The translations under genes and the position numbers were made by a program. Positions 21,601 to 29,213 of a stretch of 64,000 nt of DNA are shown in pieces. The notes beneath the pieces were generated by a model. The model was not told the DNA's origin. It searched no databases and saw nothing but the letters and a program-made list of their open reading frames with translations. Origin of the DNA: Lumbricus rubellus (taxonomy: Eukaryota; Annelida; Clitellata; Crassiclitellata; Lumbricidae). Position 1 is the stretch's first letter; each line of letters begins with the position of its first letter. The DNA lies in assembly GCA_945859605.1 (NCBI GenBank), contig OX243825.1, forward strand, positions 33,309,698 to 33,373,697. The letters run 5' to 3'.

Positions 21601-23441
21601 TTCATGTCTGCATTTATTCATTAGAATAACTCAGCAACAGGAGAAATGAGCTGCTGAACTCGATACATAGATCTAAAGACATTTTTATTGTATTTATAAT
21701 CATATATAGGCCTATATATATATGGTTCGCGGACGATTCGTCCAGCGGTGATTGAGTAAAAATAGATTGATGAAAAGAATTCTTGTAACGTGGAAGCGGG
21801 ATTAATGAAAATTTGTTTTCCTGAAATGGAAGTGGGATTGATGGAAAGATTTCATAGCTTAAAGAGAAGTTTTTGGGTGAAAAAATATGGTTTTAGTGGA
21901 AATTGGATGAAAAAACGTATAGTTTTTGCTTAAATAGAAGCTGGAATGATGAAACAAATTCTTTTAAAAATGGAAGTTGGATCTGGGAAGCATAGTTCTT
22001 GTTCAAATAGATGTTGGAACGATTAATTGAACGCGTGTCTAAACGGAAGCGGGATTTATTCAATTTATTCCTTGTGACGAATCGTCCGTGGACGAATCGT
22101 CCGTTGACGAAACGTCCGCATACGATATATATTGAATCCTAAAACACTTTTTTATCAGTACTGAATAGTATAATGGAGTTATTTTGCTAAAATGGCACCT
22201 TAAAATGGTACCATTATAGTGTGGAAAAAGCCCCCCCCCCCCAAAAAAAAATATTTTAAAAGTGTTGCTTATATTTATTGAAGTCTTGGTCCACTCTTAA
22301 AAGCACTGAAAAGTACAATTATTTTGTTAAGATGACACCATAAAATGCTACCATTGCAATGTGGAAATTCAAAAGGTTTCTGATGAGGCTCTGAAAAAGT
22401 ACAGGTATTTTGTTAAGATGACACCATAAAATGCTACCATTGCAATGTGGAAATTCAAAAGGTTTCTGATGAGGCTCTGAAAAAGTACAGGTATTTTGTT
22501 AAGATGACACCATAAAATGCTACCATTGCAATGTGGAAATTCAAAAAGTTTATGATGAGGCTCTGAAAAAGTACAGGTATTTTGTTAAGATGACACCATA
22601 AAATGTTACCATTGCAATGTGGAAATTCAAAAAGTTTATGATGAGGCTCTGAAAAAGTACAGGTATTTTGTTAAGATGACACCATAAAATGTTACCATTG
22701 CAATGTGGAAATTCAAAAAGTTTATGATGAGGCTCTGAAAAAGTACAGGTATTTTGTTAAGATGACACCATAAAATGCTACCATTGCAATGTGGAAATTC
22801 AAAAAGTTTATGATGAGGCTCTGAAAAAGTACAGGTATTTTGTTCAGATGACACCATAAAATGCTACCATTGCAATGTGGAAATTCAAAAAGTTTCTGAT
22901 GAGGCTCTGAAAAAGTACAGGTATTTTGTTAAGATGACACCATAAAATGCTACCATTGCAATGTGGAAATTCAAAAAGTTTCTGATGGGGAGAGGGAAAA
23001 TCCCCCTCCCCATACCCCTCCTCCTACCAGTCTCGGCGCTACGCGCCTCACTAGCGTCCTTCGGACGCTCGATTGTCTCCCCACCAGAAACCTGAATTCT
23101 CCCCCGCAGCGGAGGGGGACTAGATTGAACACTGTGAGGGATCATTATTGCGAGTCAATTATCGAGGACAGCAGGTGATGGATCCAACTAATGCGGGCAA
23201 ACCTTTGGAGTGACGAGAGTTGAAGCCAAGTCAAGACGAGATACAATAATTTATTGGTCTTGTAACTCTTGTCACTCCTACCTTTCAGTTCTCTCTTATG
23301 ATAAATGCAAGAGCATAATCATGTTTATTGAATTTTTTTATTGAATTCTTCCTAATGATAATATTCACAAGCGCATAACTAACCTGTTGTAATCGTTAGA
23401 AAGACACACACAAATAGGCGAATTCCCAGTGATAGATACAT
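3515..23441 (-). CDS. Gene A: four-Ig-domain transmembrane receptor with ITAM-like tail (whole spliced model)
   Basis: Eight coding exons: 23441-23384, 18725-18408, 15617-15273, 12939-12637, 11183-10887, 7365-7303, 4995-4882, 3687-3515. Each boundary has AG acceptor and GT donor, every intron is phase 1, and the total is 1671 bp, giving a closed 556-residue protein. Predicted order: signal peptide 1-19, V-type Ig about 20-125, Ig 126-240, Ig 241-341, Ig 342-440, Ser/Thr linker 441-461, membrane segment about 471-496, cytoplasmic tail 500-556. Each Ig exon shows the Cys...Trp...YxC pattern and there are many N-glycosylation sites. The tail tyrosines at 525 and 541 sit in YEEL and YEQL. It is known that such layouts signal through Src/Syk-type kinases or SH2 phosphatases; ligand and role here are inferred only. 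TEs fill most introns. Paralogues: genes B and C. Confidence 0.85.
4154..4296. mobile_element. hAT-type MITE, 143 bp
   Basis: Ends CAGTATGAGAATTG and CAATTCTCACCCTG are inverted; perfect 8-bp TSD atatttga at 4146-4153 and 4297-4304. Interior has G-rich and C-rich runs. The paralogous site near 61575 is empty. Confidence 0.8.
4478..4764 (+). mobile_element. tRNA-derived SINE
   Basis: tRNA-like head with A box around 4488-4503 and B box GGTTCAAATTC at 4533-4543, an unrelated body and an (ATC)n tail. TSD of about 19 bp (4458-4476 and 4765-4783, two mismatches). The paralogous site at 62569-62587 is uninterrupted. The head lacks a good acceptor stem, so not a tRNA gene. Confidence 0.82.
4882..4995 (-). 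CDS. Gene A exon 7: transmembrane segment
   Basis: 114-bp phase 1-1 exon. A short TPVSTSNS lead is followed by about 26 hydrophobic residues (VAAIVMGVLFGMSLVVNIIL core) and a basic stop-transfer IRKH. The donor is a weak GTGTGT. Nearly identical to gene C exon 62793-62680; the few differences (for example M/I in the helix, H/K at the end) are conservative. No charged residue lies inside the helix, so pairing with an ITAM adaptor is not suggested. Confidence 0.85.
5514..5967 (-). mobile_element. CR1-like LINE 3' fragment
   Basis: Minus-strand frame 5864-5580 encodes the usual C-terminal region (LLVVPR, AGPSYWNRLP, LPLFRKRLKT), ending in the ATATAGCGCC 3' end and an (ATTACA)n tail. 5'-truncated; absent from the paralogous copy near 63358. 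Confidence 0.8.
6113..6460 (+). mobile_element. Second tRNA-derived SINE family
   Basis: A box TAGCTCAGTGG at 6122-6132 and B box GGGTTCAAGACTC near 6169-6181, followed by a body shared with 63500-63830. In copy 2 the first 20 or so bases including most of the A box are deleted, so only copy 1 keeps the promoter. Present in both copies, hence older than the duplication. Confidence 0.65.
6611..7130 (+). mobile_element. CR1-like LINE 3' fragment
   Basis: Frame 6725-7066 shows the C-terminal LINE region (HWLPMQKRIEFKIL, LVVPRARS, VGPSFWNKLP, FRKRLKTILF). Ends in GCGCTATATAAATG and (ATTACA)n. The paralogous site near 63965 is empty. Confidence 0.82.
7303..7365 (-). CDS. Gene A exon 6: Ser/Thr-rich stalk
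   Basis: 63-bp phase 1-1 micro-exon, acceptor ATTTTAG and donor GTGAGT. It encodes about 21 residues rich in Ser and Thr (core STETSTILPTTSTMANS), fit for an O-glycosylated stalk between the last Ig domain and the membrane. Found by matching gene B exon 46030-45968, which has the same length, phase and end (xSA at the donor). Confidence 0.72.
8003..10118 (+). mobile_element. 5'-truncated non-LTR retrotransposon with reverse-transcriptase domain
   Basis: Left of the insertion at 8348 it encodes FVDFKKAFDSV (RT motif A) and RQGDPISP (motif B); to the right it continues with FADDVDLI (motif C), then LYGCET, a CYRNILRIKW region, FGHIARM and NKRGRP. Frame breaks near 9720 and 9860 and the loss of the endonuclease half make it dead. 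3' end is (TGA)n. An 11-bp TSD, acagcattcat, at 7992-8002 and 10119-10129. Lies in gene A intron 5. Confidence 0.88.
8348..9319. mobile_element. piggyBac-like non-autonomous element in the LINE
   Basis: Inserted at TTAA (8344-8347, 9320-9323); termini CCCTCGGGCTACCA and TGGTAGCCTGAGGG are inverted. 972 bp, no transposase. Removing it with one TTAA rejoins the LINE frame exactly at its FADD motif. Confidence 0.85.
10624..10858 (+). other. Unclassified open stretch next to exon 5 of gene A
   Basis: Two overlapping plus-strand frames of about 70-88 codons end here. It starts with TTATAGCCCCAGG, the same 5' word as the truncated LINE at 8010. I do not recognise a protein; may be another LINE scrap. 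10130-10620 holds nothing I recognise. Confidence 0.25.
10887..11183 (-). CDS. Gene A exon 5: fourth, membrane-proximal Ig domain
   Basis: 297-bp phase 1-1 exon, acceptor TATCTGCATAG and donor GTAAGT. IILIC, YIWKG and GTYRCTAYF give the Ig core; extra cysteines near the start (GTLCDCSQG) resemble NICSCNG in gene B exon 51038-50766, suggesting an extra disulphide specific to this family. N-glycosylation sites abound. Confidence 0.82.
11356..11846. mobile_element. Foldback element with 15-bp terminal repeats
   Basis: Ends ggtgtcacgacaact and (inverted) ggttccacgacaact; a 9-bp TSD ataataatt at 11347-11355 and 11847-11855. Six imperfect copies of a unit like gacaactcgtccaac at the left and five inverted at the right, then long inverted arms with gaaatagaagccggat. 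No coding capacity. The 9-bp TSD suggests MULE- or Merlin-type mobilisation, but I cannot assign it. 11857-12636 is otherwise empty intron. Confidence 0.8.
12637..12939 (-). CDS. Gene A exon 4: third Ig domain
   Basis: 303-bp phase 1-1 exon with acceptor CTGTACTACAG and donor GTGAGT. SVLTC, NYRWF and NYKCEAHN give the Cys-Trp-Cys core of an I-set-like domain. Corresponds in position to gene B exon 52084-51830, which is shorter by 16 codons and much more diverged than exons 2 and 3. Confidence 0.82.
13190..13242. repeat. Near-perfect 53-bp palindrome
   Basis: Arms of 26 bases around one A, from ggttcacattttc outward; directly followed by a second perfect palindrome cctttcgatt-t-aatcgaaagg at 13241-13261. 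Could extrude as cruciforms. Origin unknown. Confidence 0.85.
13728..14294. mobile_element. hAT-type MITE with internal tandem repeat
   Basis: Termini caggggtgggaccag and ctggatcagcccctg; perfect 8-bp TSD acccgctc at 13720-13727 and 14295-14302. Interior has about four copies of a unit of roughly 66-70 bp built on GACGGATGAAAAGTAC and CAAAGACCGA. Confidence 0.83.
14295..14684. mobile_element. Foldback-like element with CATCCAACTTC repeats
   Basis: Inverted arms at about 14297-14335 and 14642-14684 (gcatatacccgaaaccc...). Between them the word catccarcttc recurs about every 60 bases, the same word found inside the foldback family at 11356. Its left part is split by the MITE at 13728. 14685-15272 shows nothing more. 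Confidence 0.55.
15273..15617 (-). CDS. Gene A exon 3: second Ig domain
   Basis: 345-bp phase 1-1 exon, the same length as gene B exon 52769-52425. LNISC supplies the first cysteine, YWTTSPGQ the tryptophan and VPVFQC the second cysteine; several N-x-T/S sites follow. Acceptor TTTAAAG; donor GTGGGT chosen because it gives phase 1 and matches the GTGAGT donor at the same place in gene B. A GTATTC three bases on would break phase. Confidence 0.85.
15618..18407. other. Gene A intron 2
   Basis: 2.8 kb with no frame or repeat I recognise beyond AGGCCT-type words and a short gatgggtgg run near 17450. Confidence 0.6.
18408..18725 (-). CDS. Gene A exon 2: V-type Ig domain
   Basis: 318-bp phase 1-1 exon. 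Shows LDC for the B-strand cysteine, YWRYS for the core tryptophan and AGVYQC before the second cysteine, so a V-set or V-like fold. Donor GTGAGT at 18407-18402. An in-frame ATG upstream at 18750 would add a hydrophobic stretch, an alternative leader, but the paralogous exon in gene B has no such ATG and the acceptor TATTAG fits phase 1. Closest relative is the gene B exon 53343-53032 (shared TGNNA, ICRL, TMQQAGVY, SLVTVIGE). Confidence 0.85.
18952..19286. mobile_element. Foldback element, right arm missing
   Basis: Copy of the 11356-11846 family: same ggtgtcacgacaact start, same 15-bp units and centre, but sequence stops matching after cacctgtaaa, so the right inverted arm is lost. Confidence 0.78.
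19354..19432. repeat. Imperfect inverted repeat
   Basis: Arms ggggtaatgtttaggagggg and its complement flank a short loop around 19395. Adjacent to the broken foldback copy; 19440-19820 holds short unrecognised frames. Confidence 0.6.
19820..19969. mobile_element. End of another foldback-type element
   Basis: Repeats of cgttcnaNtgtcg about every 15-20 bases run to a terminus catgtaacc, structurally like the termini at 11846 and 22124. I could not find its other end. Confidence 0.45.
20533..20620 (-). mobile_element. CR1-like LINE 3' tail relic
   Basis: cattcattcattc then tatatagcgcctcttcaag and ctcagaggcgctc: the inverted 3' end of the same LINE family seen at 7040-7095 and 47900-47960. 19970-20530 is otherwise plain intron. 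Confidence 0.7.
20821..23134. mobile_element. Complete hAT-like non-autonomous element
   Basis: Terminal inverted repeats cagtgttYaatctag at both ends; 8-bp TSD cgagggat / tgagggat (20813-20820, 23135-23142; one mismatch). Interior has eight tandem 86-bp units from 22331 to about 22985. No transposase frame, so moved in trans. Related DNA is at 1-1708 and 48180-48393. Lies in gene A intron 1. Confidence 0.85.
21724..22124. mobile_element. Foldback element nested in the hAT-like element
   Basis: Starts ggttcgcggacg, ends (inverted) cgtatgcggacg, with gacgaatcgtcc repeats at the right end and ggaagcgggat words inside. Flanked by atatatat on both sides, a possible but low-complexity TSD. Copy 1 (640-660) lacks it. 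Confidence 0.7.
23384..23441 (-). CDS. Gene A exon 1: signal peptide
   Basis: ATG at 23441 opens a 19-codon hydrophobic leader (MYLSLGIRLFVCVFLTITT) that ends in a phase-1 donor GTTAGT. Start chosen because the gene B exon at 54268-54208 aligns at the same ATG, with the same SLG-R core, the same terminal ITT and the same donor. It targets the protein to the secretory pathway. About 500 bp upstream is also conserved between A and B. Confidence 0.8.
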
Positions 23442-24749
23442 TCCTTTAATCATACAAGAAACGTGACCAGCCTTTGATCAGTTTGTCTTATCGAAGAAGT
23501 GAATACTCGGATCTTCTCTGTTCTATGTTTTGCAGTCTATTGAATCCGCTAAATATTTCGATTGTGCAATTCGTCTAAGCCAACCGTTTGATTTCTATTA
23601 ACCACGAATAGCCGATAAACATAGATCATCGCATATCTCATTTATACGCGAATATAACGTTGACATCAAAAAGCACCTAATCTAAAAGTAGACCCTATCT
23701 TTCTATAAAAATAGATACTACAGAATTGAACATTACTGAGAGTGATGGTAAGAATGAAGTTGTTGCCAAAGCGACCCCGTGCGAATATAATAAGTAACCT
23801 ACTAGCCTACTCACAAGCAAGACTTAGTATGATACAACTTTGAATTTTCAAAATGGTCAGATCTGGCCCAGAAAGGCTAGAAAAAGAAATTCCACCCAAA
23901 TCCTTTGTTTTGCATTTTAACTAGTCATGCCTCATTATACGAGTCACGAGACCGCGATATAATTCTCGAAATGGGTTAAAGCACAAATTGTTACCTAAGT
24001 GCGTTGAGTGATCGTCAAAATAATTTCATAGACCTAACACAGAATGCGAGTTTACATCTCTTTCGCTAGGTGGCCGTAGTCTACATTTTGTACGTAGAGC
24101 AAATCTGAGAAAGGGCATTAGGCCTAATTAAAAAGCAAAAGTCAGATCCCTCAGAGTTTTTACGGGCAGTCGTACACAAAATGTGCAGCTGTTAAAGAAT
24201 CTTGTGCAGCGAAAAGCAGTAAAACAAGGACACAGTAATTCGATTGGGAGTAAATTACCATGAAGGACCAGAGTAGAAGGAAACAAAGTAACAGTAACAA
24301 AGTTCAGTAGGCCTAAACGGCTCAAATGTGTGAATTTGGGCAAGTTCATGGAGAAAGACTAAAAAGGTCATCGGATTTTAGGGTTAGGGTTTTGGTTAGG
24401 GCTAGGGAAGTTGGTTAGGGAAGCTGATACATAATTTCAAGATCTTGGGCGAATGACTTACTATGAAGGTGGTCAGAAAAATAATTTGTCACTGCGTTGC
24501 CGCGCTGATGCATGACTCGCGACGATCCGAACCGCAGGAAAACTCTTTTGGAAGCAGATTCCATGTCAATGGCGCTATACATGTAGAAGGCAAGGAGCGG
24601 AGTCGGTGGGAGACGCCAACTAAAGCGGCAGAACCCCATCGCAGCCAAAGCTGATGGAACAGATCAAGATACATAATAATGATAATAGCGATAAAAGCTG
24701 AGACATGGATCCAAATTCAACTGCAAGTGAAGCTGGACACACCAGCGAG
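23442..24749. other. 5' flank of gene A
   Basis: 23442-23980 is conserved with 54269-54800 upstream of gene B, including CTATAAAAATAG (23703-23714) matching CTATAAATAG (54499-54508), a TATA-like word that reads on the plus strand. 24370-24420 has several TTAGGG words. 24420-24680 has short unrecognised frames on both strands. Confidence 0.45.
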
Positions 24750-27700
24750 GAGTATTGAAGTTCTGAGAGAAGAAATGAGCAGAGAAGAGAAATAGACCCT
24801 GGTGGATTGAAGTATTGTTTGTAAATAAATAAGAAGAGAAGAGAGATAGACCCTGGTGGATTGAAGTATTGTTTGTAAATAAATAAGAAGAGAAGAGAGA
24901 TAGACCCTGGTGGATTGAAGTATTGTTTGTAAATAAATAAGAAGAGAAGAGAGATAGACCCTGGTGGATTGAAGTATTATTTCTAAATAAATAAGAAGAG
25001 AAGAGAGATAGGCCCTGGTGGATTGAAGTATTGTTTGTAAATAAATAAGAAGAGAAGAGAGATAGGCCCTGGTGGATTGAAGTATTGTTTGTAAATAAAT
25101 AAGAAGAGAAGAGAGATAGGCCCTGGTGGATTGAAGTATTGTTTGTAAATAAATAAGAAGTGAAGAGAGATAGACCCTGGTGGATTGAAGTATTGTTTGT
25201 AAATAAATAAGAAGAGAAGAGAGATAGGCCCTGGTGGATTGAAGTATTGTTTGTAAATAAATAAGAAGAGAAGAGAGATAGACCCTGGTGGATTGAAGTA
25301 TTGTTTGTAAATAAATAAGAAGAGAAGAGAGATAGACCCTGGTGGATTGAAGTATTGTTTGTAAATAAATAAGAAGAGAAGAGAGATAGGCCCTGGTGGA
25401 TTGAAGTATTATTTGTAAATAAATAAGAAGTGAAGAGAGATAGACCCTGGTGGATTGAAGTATTGTTTGTAAATAAATAAGAAGAGAAGAGAGATAGGCC
25501 CTGGTGGATTGAAGTATTGTTTGTAAATAAATAAGAAGAGAAGAGAGATAGGCCCTGGTGGATTGAAGTATTGTTTGTAAATAAATAAGAAGAGAAGAGA
25601 GATAGACCCTGGCGGATTGAAGTATTATTTGTAAATAAATAAGAAGAGAAGAGAGATAGGCCCTGGTGGATTGAAGTATTGTTTGTAAATAAATAAGAAG
25701 AGAAGAGAGATAGACCCTGGTGGATTAAAGTATTATTTGTAAATAAATAAGAAGAGAAGAGAGATAGACCCTGGCGGATTGAAGTATTATTTGTAAATAA
25801 ATAAGAAGAGAAGAGAGATAGACCCTGGTGGATTGAAGTATTATTTCTAAATAAATAAGAAGAGAAGAGAGATAGACCCTGGCGGATTGAAGTATTATTT
25901 GTAAATAAATAAGAAGAGAAGAGAGATAGACCCTGGTGGATTGAAGTATTATTTCTAAATAAATAAGAAGTGAAGAGAGATAGACCCTGGTGGATTGAAG
26001 TATTGTTTGTAAATAAATAAGAAGAGAAGAGAGATAGGCCCTGGTGGATTGAAGTATTGTTTGTAAATAAATAAGAAGAGAAGAGAGATAGACCCTGGCG
26101 GATTGAAGTATTATTTGTAAATAAATAAGAAGAGAAGAGAGATAGACCCTGGTGGATTGAAGTATTATTTGTAAATAAATAAGAAGAGAAGAGAGATAGG
26201 CCCTGGTGGATTGAAGTATTGTTTGTAAATAAATAAGAAGAGAAGAGAGATAGACCCTGGTGGATTGAAGTATTGTTTGTAAATAAATAAGAAGAAAAGA
26301 GAGATAGGCCCTGGTGGATTGAAGTATTGTTTGTAAATAAATAAGAAGAGAAGAGAGATAGACCCTGGTGGATTGAAGTATTGTTTGTAAATAAATAAGA
26401 AGAGAAGAGAGATAGACCCTGGTGGATTGAAGTATTGTTTGTAAATAAATAAGAAGAGAAGAGAGATAGACCCTGGTGGATTGAAGTATTGTTTGTAAAT
26501 AAATAAGAAGAGAAGAGAGATAGGCCCTGGTGGATTGAAGTATTATTTGTAAATAAATGAGAAGTGAGGAGAGATAGACCCTGGTGGATTGAAGTATTGT
26601 TTGTAAATAAATAAGAAGAGAAGAGAGATAGGCCCTGGTGGATTGAAGTATTATTTCTAAATAAATAAGAAGTGAAGAGAGATAGACCCTGGTGGATTGA
26701 AGTATTGTTTGTAAATAAATAAGAAGAGAAGAGAGATAGACCCTGGCGGATTGAAGTATTATTTCTAAATAAATAAGAAGAGAAGAGAGACAGACCCTGG
26801 CGGATTGAAGTATTATTTCTAAATAAATAAGAAGAGAAGAGAGATAGACCCTGGTGGATTGAAGTATTATTTCTAAATAAATAAGAAGTGAAGAGAGATA
26901 GACCCTGGCGGATTGAAGTATTATTTCTAAATAAATAAGAAGTGAAGAGAGATAGACCCTGGTGGATTGAAGTATTATTTGTAAATAAATAAAAAGAGAA
27001 GAGAGATAGGCCCTGGTGGATTGAAGTATTGTTTGTAAATAAATAAGAAGAGAAGAGAGATAGACCCTGGTGGATTGAAGTATTGTTTGTAAATAAATAA
27101 GAAGAGAAGAGAGATAGGCCCTGGTGGATTGAAGTATTGTTTGTAAATAAATAAGAAGTGAAGAGGGATAGACCCTGGTGGATTGAAGTATTGTTTGTAA
27201 ATAAATAAGAAGAGAAGAGAGATAGACCCTGGTGGATTGAAGTATTGTTTGTAAATAAATAAGAATAGAAGAGAGATAGGCCCTGGTGGATTGAAGTATT
27301 GTTTGTAAATAAATAAGAAGAGAAGAGAGATAGGCCCTGGTGGATTGAAGTATTATTTCTAAATAAATAAGAAGAGAAGAGAGATAGGCCCTGGTGGATT
27401 GAAGTATTATTTCTAAATAAATAAGAAGAGAAGAGAGATAGGCCCTGGTGGATTGAAGTATTATTTGTAAATAAATGAGAAGTGAAGAGAGATAGACCCT
27501 GGCGGATTGAAGTATTATTTGTAAATAAATAAGAAGAGAAGAGAGATAGGCCCCGGTGGATTGAAGTATTATTTGTAAATAAATGAGAAGTGAGGAGAGA
27601 TAGACCCTGGTGGATTGAAGTATTGTTTGTAAATAAATAAGAAGAGAAGAGAGATAGACCCTGGTGGATTGAAGTATTGTTTGTAAATAAATAAGAAGAG

Positions 27701-28365
27701 AAGAGAGATAGACCCTGGCGGATTGAAGTATTATTTGTAAATAAATAAGAAGAGAAGAGAGATAGACCCTGGCGGATTGAAGTATTATTTGTAAATAAAT
27801 AAGAAGAGAAGAGAGATAGGCCCTGGTGGATTGAAGTATTATTTGTAAATAAATGAGAAGTGAGGAGAGATAGACCCTGGTGGATTGAAGTATTGTTTGT
27901 AAATAAATAAGAAGAGAAGAGAGATAGGCCCTGGTGGATTGAAGTATTATTTCTAAATAAATAAGAAGTGAAGAGAGATAGACCCTGGTGGATTGAAGTA
28001 TTGTTTGTAAATAAATAAGAAGAGAAGAGAGATAGACCCTGGCGGATTGAAGTATTATTTGTAAATAAATAAGAAGAGAAGAGAGATAGACCCTGGCGGA
28101 TTGAAGTATTGTTTGTAAATAAATAAGAAGAGAGGAGAGATAGACCCTGGTGGATTGAAGTATTGTTTGTAAATAAATAAGAAGAGAAGAGAGATAGACC
28201 CTGGTGGATTGAAGTATTATTTGTAAATAAATAAGAAGAGAAGAGAGATAGACCCTGGCGGATTGAAGTATTGTTTGTAAATAAATAAGAAGAGAAGAGA
28301 GATAGACCCTGGTGGATTGAAGTATTGTTTGTAAATAAATAAGAAGAGAAGAGAGATAGACCCTG

Positions 28366-29213
28366 CGTCCCCTTAGAATTATAATGCTCTATCATAGGTT
28401 TTTGCGAAACCGAGAAAAACGAGGTCAAAGTTTGGGCACTGTTTTAAGCCAAGAATTTTAAACTAGATTCTTTTGAAAGATAATATCATCATTTCTAGGT
28501 TCCCGCTGGTGACTTAATTGCAAAAATAAGGTTTATTTTCATGAAAACAAGTGAAATAATATCGAAAATAGCAAAAAAGTGCAAAAATGCATGTTAGAGC
28601 AATATAATTCCAAACGACGAAGTACATGTAGTTGTAATAATGCTCTAAGTTAAACATGCAGCAGCGTTTATTTAATAACGTCCTGAGTATAATATTGCTC
28701 TATCATAGTTTTGTAACAGAGAACTTGGACGCTCTAGCCTGACAACTTTTTATTTTACCATTCCGGGACAACCGTAACTAATTTGGTGCTATTCAGTAAC
28801 GTTTTGCTGTAACATGACGAATCCAGACGCCAATGATAGAGCATTATGATACTAACAAAGTCTTTTCAGTAATGGTTTGCTGTAACATGACGAATCCAGC
28901 CTTGTGATTGGATGCCAATGATAGAGCATTTATAACACTGACAAAATCGATTAAGTAACGTTTTGCTGCAACATGACGAATCCAGCCTTGTGATTGGATG
29001 CCAATGATAGAGCAATATAATACTAACAAAGTCTAGATTGGAAACAGGTTCTCATGATAGAGCATTTAAATACTCACTTATAACTAAGAAACGACCGCTT
29101 CGATCAGCTAGCTTCTTTGTCTAATGATAGAGCAAATGCTACACTGAAGAGATTGATACCAAACTCGATTTTTTCCAAAATTCATGATAGAGCATTATAA
29201 TTCTAAGGGGACG
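28366..29213. mobile_element. 848-bp TIR element inserted in the satellite
   Basis: Perfect 30-bp terminal inverted repeats starting CGTCCCCTTAGAATTATAAT; flanked by CCTG on both sides (28362-28365, 29214-29217), a 4-bp TSD. Interior repeats an 80-odd-bp unit with TGATAGAGCA and ACATGACGAATCCAGCC. No transposase. Superfamily not assigned. Confidence 0.82.

Noticed and set aside
24370..24420. Telomere
   Set aside because: Only a few irregular TTAGGG words, flanked by ordinary DNA; at most an interstitial scrap.
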